10,155 bases of DNA from Anaerolineaceae bacterium. GTDB taxonomy: Bacteria > Chloroflexota > Anaerolineae > Anaerolineales > Anaerolineaceae. The position numbers were made by a program, and so were the translations under genes. The stretch is from contig DOEX01000153.1 of the NCBI GenBank assembly GCA_003532515.1, positions 1 through 10,155 on the forward strand, written 5' to 3'. How positions within the stretch are numbered: position 1 is the first letter of the stretch; the number at the start of each line of letters is the position of its first letter. Below, one piece after another: positions 6,251 to 10,155 of the stretch. Below the pieces are notes generated by a model. The model saw only the letters and a program-made list of their open reading frames with translations, made no database searches and had not been told where the DNA came from.

Positions 6251-7489
6251 TTGTATTTTAAGAAAACTGCTAACATCTGGATTCCAATCATTGTCATTAT
6301 CGTGATGGTAGGATTGACCATGCTTAACCTTGAGTTGGACAAGCAGGTTGTACTCGAGGATCAGTTTGCCATCCGTTGGAATGCAGCCCGCTCATGGATG
6401 AAGGAAGGCTGGTCGCCTTATAGTGAGGAAACCCGACAAGCTGCACTTGACTTGCTCGAAGTAAACAAGGACCTGCCAAACGAGCGGGAACAAGGTTATT
6501 TCCTTGATCCTGCCTGGTTTGTTTACCTCTTTATTCCAATCAGTTTTGTGCCCTATTCAATTGCAAAAGCCATTTGGATGATGTTGACGCAATTAAGCAT
6601 AGCTGTCAGTTTCCTTTTGGGAGTACGGCTGTCCGGCTTGAAACTGAAGGGAATTGAAGTATTTCTAATTTGTTTTCTGGGAGCTTTGTTCTACCCCGCG
6701 GTGCGTGCAAGTTTGGGTGCCAGTATGCAGCCAATTTTTGTGATGCTCACCTTACTGGCTATTCAACTTGCTTTAAAAGGTCAGGGCAACCAGGCAGGCT
6801 TGTTGTTACTTTTTGCGATCTGGATTAATCCGGTGGCAATTTTCGTAGTCGTATTCTTGTTAATTTATTTGGGTTCAAGACGTGACAATTCATTAGCGCG
6901 GATTCTACTCATCGGTTTCGCCTTTTTGTTGGTAACTACACTGATCCTTTTCCCAAACTGGATCCAGCAATGGTTTGCCAGCCTTATACGGCTGGACCCG
7001 GGGTTGGATTGGCTGGATACCCCCTTGATGGGTTTGGCACGGGCATTCCCAGGTGCGTATTTACAGGTTGCCATTGCATTACACCTGCTCTCTTTCATTG
7101 TGCTGCTGGTTGAATGGTACGGGTTGGGTGGCAGAGGTGAACGAGGAATGCAATGGAAGCTAATGCTGACCTTGATTGTTAGTTATTTTTTTAACCTCTA
7201 TTCTGATGGCGCAATCATCTTATTCATATTGCCAGCATTTTTTTCTATTTTTAAGTATCTTGGTGAAAAATGGCCTGTTTCTGGTAAAATTTTACTTTGG
7301 ATTAGTTTTATAGCCATTGGTATATTGTCATGGCAAACAGTACCTGATCCATTTAACGGGTTTCCAAAAGAGCACGCTGCAATTTTTCTACTGGTACCAA
7401 TAACAGTTTTTCTTGGTTTACAGTATTTTCGATGGTGGGCGATAGCGAGCCCAAAAGCTCTGGTTGAGTCAAAAAATAACAATTATTGA
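6251..7489 (+). CDS. Multi-pass membrane protein, GT87/DUF2029-like glycosyltransferase (GT-C fold)
   Basis: 412 residues with about eleven hydrophobic segments, the first at 9-26 and the last near 376-395. After the first segment comes a polar loop with Asp37 in EDQFAIRWNAARSWMKEGWSPY and then FLDPAWFVYLFIPISFVPY (84-102). This matches the pattern of DUF2029/GT87 proteins (acidic residue after TM1, 'aaR..l.G..pY', then a YPPW-like motif). GT87 members transfer mannose or other sugars from polyprenyl-phosphate donors on the outer face of the membrane; the acceptor cannot be told here. The start is TTG at 6251: the in-frame stop at 6212-6214 leaves no ATG or GTG upstream, and the next ATG would cut into TM1. 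No strong ribosome-binding site is seen. It stops eight bases before the phosphofructokinase ATG, so the two are likely one operon, although no functional link is evident. Confidence 0.8.
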   Translation: MYFKKTANIWIPIIVIIVMVGLTMLNLELDKQVVLEDQFAIRWNAARSWMKEGWSPYSEETRQAALDLLEVNKDLPNEREQGYFLDPAWFVYLFIPISFVPYSIAKAIWMMLTQLSIAVSFLLGVRLSGLKLKGIEVFLICFLGALFYPAVRASLGASMQPIFVMLTLLAIQLALKGQGNQAGLLLLFAIWINPVAIFVVVFLLIYLGSRRDNSLARILLIGFAFLLVTTLILFPNWIQQWFASLIRLDPGLDWLDTPLMGLARAFPGAYLQVAIALHLLSFIVLLVEWYGLGGRGERGMQWKLMLTLIVSYFFNLYSDGAIILFILPAFFSIFKYLGEKWPVSGKILLWISFIAIGILSWQTVPDPFNGFPKEHAAIFLLVPITVFLGLQYFRWWAIASPKALVESKNNNY

Positions 7490-7493
7490 GGTG
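7488..7493 (+). promoter_or_regulatory. Ribosome-binding site overlapping the upstream stop codon
   Basis: GAGGTG begins on the second base of the membrane protein's TGA stop and lies four bases before the ATG at 7498. It decides the start of the phosphofructokinase in favour of ATG 7498 and suggests translational coupling of the two genes. Confidence 0.75.
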
Positions 7494-7497
7494 GATT

Positions 7498-8673
7498 ATG
7501 GCAAAAAAACGAATTGGTGTCTTAACTGGTGGAGGGGATGTACCGGGGTTAAGCATTGCGATCAAATCAATTGTAATGAGCAACCTGGACTTCGATTATG
7601 AAATCGTTGGTATTCGTCGAGGTTGGCTGGGGTTGTTAGGCTATGATATTGATGACCCTGCAACTCATGAATTGTATATTAGAGAATTGACCCCGAATGT
7701 TGTCCGCAGGGTGGACCGATCCGGTGGTACATTTCTGCATACATCGCGCACCAATCCGGCCAAGGTGCGACCTGAAGATATCCCGGAGTTTTTGCGTAAT
7801 AGCAGTTATGGACAGGTGATTGACCCTGTAACTGGTGCAAAAGATTTCACAGACTACATCCTCAAAGTTCTTCACCATCTCAAGATCGATTCCTTAATCA
7901 CCATTGGTGGAGATGACACACTGAGTTTTTCTGCCAGGTTACAAAAAGAAGGCGTCCCGATTGTCGCTATTCCAAAGACGATGGATAACGACGTGCTTGG
8001 CACTGACTATTGCATTGGTTTTTCGACTGCGATCACCCGAGGCGTTAACCACATCACCTATTTTCGCTCGAGTGTAGGCTCACACGAACGGATTGGAGTT
8101 ATCGAACTTTTTGGTCGCAATTCTGGTGAGACGGCTTTGATCACGGGTTATCTGGCGCATGTTGAACGCACAATTATCTGCGAAATACCTTTTGACCTCG
8201 ACAAACTGATTTACATGCTCGATGCTGATAAAAAGAACAACCCCTCCCACTATGCCCTGGTAGTGATTTCTGAAGGCGCAATGCCGATTGGCGGGCATGT
8301 GATGCAGACTGGTACACCAGATGCCTATGGTCATCGAAAATTGGGAGGCGTTGGTGAAATGTTGTCAGAGAAGATCAAAGAAATTTCGGGCAACAACACC
8401 ATGTATCAACGCCTAGGCTACCTGGTTAGAAGCGGTCCGGCTGACATTCTCGATAGGATGGTCTCAATGAACTTTGGTACGCTGGCTTTTCAACTTACCT
8501 GTAAAGGTGATTTTGGCAAGTTGGTTGGCATCACAAATGGGAATTATAGTACGGTACCGATCGAAACCGTTGTGAGTGGCAAGAGGCATGTGGATGTTGA
8601 AAGATATTACGATGTGAATACTTACCAACCCAAGATCAAGTCGGTTCTTGGTTTGCCGATGTTTTTACACTAA
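7498..8673 (+). CDS. pfp: 6-phosphofructokinase, pyrophosphate-dependent type by active-site residues
   Basis: 391 residues. Phosphorylates fructose 6-phosphate to fructose 1,6-bisphosphate in glycolysis; pyrophosphate-using enzymes run reversibly. Seen in order: the N-terminal phosphate loop GVLTGGGDVPGLS (7-19), IGGDDT (136-141), IPKTMDNDV (158-166) with Asp163 as predicted base, GFSTAI (174-179), the sugar-phosphate site ELFGRNSGE (203-211) with Arg207, and ISEGAMP (257-263). Asp140 and Lys160 occupy the positions of Gly104 and Gly124 in E. coli ATP-PfkA; Asp plus Lys is the established signature of pyrophosphate use, so ATP is the less likely donor. The glycine loop reads VPGLS where APG(M/L)N is usual. 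The ATG at 7498 is preferred over an in-frame TTG at 7486 because GAGGTG lies at 7488-7493, overlapping the stop of the membrane protein gene. Cytoplasmic. Confidence 0.93.
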   Translation: MAKKRIGVLTGGGDVPGLSIAIKSIVMSNLDFDYEIVGIRRGWLGLLGYDIDDPATHELYIRELTPNVVRRVDRSGGTFLHTSRTNPAKVRPEDIPEFLRNSSYGQVIDPVTGAKDFTDYILKVLHHLKIDSLITIGGDDTLSFSARLQKEGVPIVAIPKTMDNDVLGTDYCIGFSTAITRGVNHITYFRSSVGSHERIGVIELFGRNSGETALITGYLAHVERTIICEIPFDLDKLIYMLDADKKNNPSHYALVVISEGAMPIGGHVMQTGTPDAYGHRKLGGVGEMLSEKIKEISGNNTMYQRLGYLVRSGPADILDRMVSMNFGTLAFQLTCKGDFGKLVGITNGNYSTVPIETVVSGKRHVDVERYYDVNTYQPKIKSVLGLPMFLH

Positions 8674-8720
8674 AGGCAATCGCCCTGTGGAGACTTCCGC
8701 CTGGGCTTTACTTTCAAATC

Positions 8721-9230
8721 ATGGGCGTTAAAGCGCAAGGAGTCAATCTGGAAAGATATTCCCTTATTCCGCGTGTCTTGGTCTTTCCTGTTGACGAAAA
8801 AGGGCATGTGCTGCTATTAAAAGGTGCAAGCAATAAAAAAATCTGGGCGAACCTCTGGAACGGTCCAGGCGGTCACCTGGAATCAGGAGAAAGTGTTCTT
8901 GAAGCAGCTAACCGGGAACTACGTGAAGAAAGCGGGCTCACAGCAGGCAGATTGATCCTGTGCGCCCAGATCGTAGTCGATACTGGCACCAATCCCGGAA
9001 TAATCTTCTTCGTTTTCAAGGCAAAACAACTGAGCGGTGAGTTGCGAATCTCAGTCGAGGGTAATCTGGCATGGTTTACGCAAAACCAGGCACTAAGACA
9101 GGATTTAGTGGAAGACCTTTATACCTTGCTGCCCCTTGTAATGCGCCACCGACCCAACGAAAAACCGTTTTGGGGGCACTATTTTTACGACGAGAACGAC
9201 CAGCTTGTTATGAGTTTTTCACGTACGTAG
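8721..9230 (+). CDS. Nudix hydrolase
   Basis: 169 residues. The complete Nudix box (G-x5-E-x7-REU-xEE-x-GU) runs from Gly51 to Leu73, with Glu66, Glu69 and Glu70 as expected metal ligands. It follows PRVLVFPVDEKGHVLLLKGA (17-36) and IWANLWNGPGGH (41-52). The end has VEDLYTLLPLVMRHRPNEKPFWGHYFYDE (132-160), typical of a bacterial subgroup of housecleaning Nudix enzymes often annotated as 8-oxo-dGTP diphosphatase. The box alone does not fix the substrate, so only hydrolysis of a nucleoside diphosphate linked to another group is claimed. The ATG at 8721 has no Shine-Dalgarno; an in-frame CTG at 8748 has AAGGAG five bases upstream, so the true start may give a protein nine residues shorter. It follows the phosphofructokinase gene by 47 bases. 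Confidence 0.92.
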   Translation: MGVKAQGVNLERYSLIPRVLVFPVDEKGHVLLLKGASNKKIWANLWNGPGGHLESGESVLEAANRELREESGLTAGRLILCAQIVVDTGTNPGIIFFVFKAKQLSGELRISVEGNLAWFTQNQALRQDLVEDLYTLLPLVMRHRPNEKPFWGHYFYDENDQLVMSFSRT

Positions 9231-9269
9231 ATTGTTGCCCAGGATAATTTTAATCAGGCTACAAGGACC

Positions 9270-9830
9270 CTAAACAGACTTCTCAAAAAACACCAGAAGG
9301 GTATCGCCATACTTCCTGGTGTCAAAGACCACAAAATTGTCCAAAGAAAGCTCCTCCCATTCGATCGGGTTGATTTGAACAATGATCTGTCCATTGTCAC
9401 TGAGCAATTCAGGCTTGGATTCAATCAATCGGATTGCCTTTTGCCACATCAGCTTGTATTGGGGTGGGGCGACATAAATTAGGTCAAAATTTACCTTAGG
9501 CGGCGATGCAAGATAAGTGAAGGCATCGGTTCTGATAACCTCTGCCTGGTCAGTATATTTGGTTGTCATAAGGTTTTGCTGGATGGTACGCACCGCCTGC
9601 TGACCTTTATCCAGAAAAGTTACAAAGCGGGCTCCACGACTCAGGGCTTCTATCCCGACGGCACCGGTACCCCCAAATAAGTCCAGGATCATATTGTCCG
9701 CGATTTCGTCTCCGAGAATATTAAACAATGCCTCTTTAACGATGTCCGTAATTGGGCGTGTGGTGTCTCCCGGAACAGTTTTCAGACGCAAGCCTTTAGC
9801 TTTGCCTGCAATGACTCTTAACGTACCCAT
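9270..9830 (-). CDS. rsmD: 16S rRNA (guanine(966)-N2)-methyltransferase RsmD
   Basis: 186 residues from ATG 9830, the usual RsmD length. The start MGTLRVIAGKAKGLRLK and TRPITDIVKEALFNIL (24-39) are diagnostic. The SAM-binding motif I is LDLFGGTGAVGIEALSRGA (49-67), followed by FLDKGQQAV (72-80), where the acidic residue should contact the SAM ribose. The family methylates G966 of 16S rRNA in small-subunit assembly. The catalytic motif IV, usually DPPY/F, reads Ala121-Pro-Pro-Gln124 (YVAPPQYK), lacking the acidic first residue and the aromatic last one. An in-frame ATG at 9872 would add fourteen residues inside the upstream gene and is not favoured, because the recognised family start is at 9830. 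It begins one base after the upstream epimerase stop, so the two are probably co-transcribed. It converges on the Nudix gene. Confidence 0.92.
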   Translation of the reverse strand: MGTLRVIAGKAKGLRLKTVPGDTTRPITDIVKEALFNILGDEIADNMILDLFGGTGAVGIEALSRGARFVTFLDKGQQAVRTIQQNLMTTKYTDQAEVIRTDAFTYLASPPKVNFDLIYVAPPQYKLMWQKAIRLIESKPELLSDNGQIIVQINPIEWEELSLDNFVVFDTRKYGDTLLVFFEKSV

Positions 9831-9831
9831 C

Positions 9832-10155
9832 TCAGGCTTTCTGTTGCTCCATTTTATTGCGAAAATACTCAATAGTTTTTGTCAGCCCATCACGGATGCT
9901 TACTACTGGCTGCCAACCCAGAATCGTCTTCGCCCTGGTGATGTCGGGTTGACGCCGTTCGGGGTCGTCTCCCAGTCTGTCTGAGGCATTGATGTTCAAG
10001 CCGGCAGGATTCCCACAGATTTCATTGATCTGGCGGGCGAAGTCGTTGATGGACACCTCCAGTGGATTGCCAATATTGACAGGCAGATGCTCATCTGTGT
10101 CCATCAGGCGGCGAATACCTTCGATCAGATCATCCACATAGCAAAAACTGCGGGT
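9832..10155 (-). CDS. NAD-dependent sugar-nucleotide epimerase/decarboxylase, C-terminal part (5' end outside window)
   Basis: The last 108 codons of an SDR-family sugar-nucleotide enzyme, open at the right edge. The visible part begins TRSFCYVDDLIEGIRRLM, continues PVNIGNPLEVSINDFA and DDPERRQPDITRAKTILGWQP, and ends near TIEYFRNK. This set is typical of UDP-glucuronate decarboxylase (UDP-xylose synthase) and the closely related dTDP-glucose 4,6-dehydratase/UDP-glucose epimerase families; the SFCYVDDL and ERRQPDI pattern favours the decarboxylase-like group. The Rossmann NAD site and the catalytic Tyr-x3-Lys lie outside the window, so the reaction cannot be fixed. The product would feed cell-surface polysaccharide or glycan synthesis. 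It stops one base before the rsmD ATG. Confidence 0.88.
   Translation of the reverse strand, partial: TRSFCYVDDLIEGIRRLMDTDEHLPVNIGNPLEVSINDFARQINEICGNPAGLNINASDRLGDDPERRQPDITRAKTILGWQPVVSIRDGLTKTIEYFRNKMEQQKA

Noticed and set aside
7486..7497. TTG start extending the phosphofructokinase by four residues
   Set aside because: The ribosome-binding site GAGGTG lies inside this extension, four bases ahead of ATG 7498, and family members start just before the RIGVLTGGG segment.
8682..8706. Possible terminator hairpin between the phosphofructokinase and Nudix genes
   Set aside because: GCCC and GGGC can pair, but the inner part has mismatches and the following T-rich stretch is interrupted. Too weak to annotate.
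9231..9269. Bidirectional terminator between the convergent Nudix and rsmD genes
   Set aside because: Only two 3-bp helices with an uneven internal loop can be drawn and there is no T-run. A terminator is expected here but not visible.
9831..9872. Upstream ATG for rsmD adding 14 residues
   Set aside because: The extension lies wholly within the epimerase gene and precedes the conserved RVIAGKAKG start; ATG 9830 sits one base after the epimerase stop.
1..10155. CRISPR array, tRNA/rRNA, insertion sequence, prophage or toxin-antitoxin pair
   Set aside because: No regularly spaced repeats, cloverleaf-like segments, transposase or integrase motifs, or small paired ORFs with family features were found on either strand.

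Overview
The window reads as an ordinary chromosomal segment from a Chloroflexota bacterium, most likely Anaerolineae-like. This placement is inferred from protein features: a short group 1 sigma factor, an RsmD with a VAPPQY motif, a Nudix protein of the 'LLLKGA...IWANLWNG' type, a GT87/DUF2029 membrane protein, and a TPR-rich SLT lipoprotein. It rests on family resemblance by eye, not on a search. There are ten protein genes (two cut by the window edges). No RNA gene, CRISPR array, insertion sequence, integrase or phage gene was recognised.

Left part, minus strand. A long gene (1-2341, 3' end outside the window) encodes a lipoprotein with TPR-like helical repeats and a C-terminal lytic transglycosylase domain. 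It has a near-consensus promoter, and its ATG lies where transcription should begin, so its mRNA is probably leaderless. Upstream lies a 210-base gap with a strong inverted repeat, then a small cupin gene (2552-2947). Next is a compact four-gene unit read leftward from 6004: the primary sigma factor (rpoD/sigA), an acidic protein of unknown function, nucleoside diphosphate kinase (ndk), and a fusion of a DUF2007-like domain to a thioredoxin-type arsenate reductase. Junctions in this unit are +2, -16 and -4 bases, so the genes are almost certainly co-transcribed and translationally coupled.

Middle and right, plus strand. A 246-base divergent region (6005-6250) carries candidate promoters for rpoD and for a rightward group: a multi-pass GT87/DUF2029-like membrane protein, a phosphofructokinase with pyrophosphate-type active-site residues, and a Nudix hydrolase. 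The first two are 8 bases apart, with the ribosome-binding site on the stop codon; the Nudix gene follows after 47 bases.

Right edge, minus strand. The end of a sugar-nucleotide epimerase/decarboxylase gene (SDR family, UDP-glucuronate decarboxylase-like) is followed after one base by rsmD, a 16S rRNA guanine methyltransferase. rsmD converges on the Nudix gene with only 39 bases between them.

No clear new multi-gene system is visible. The points most worth following up are the DUF2007-ArsC fusion inside the sigma-factor operon, the unknown acidic protein beside it, the apparently leaderless transglycosylase gene, the altered catalytic motif in RsmD, and several dyads placed on or next to predicted transcription starts.
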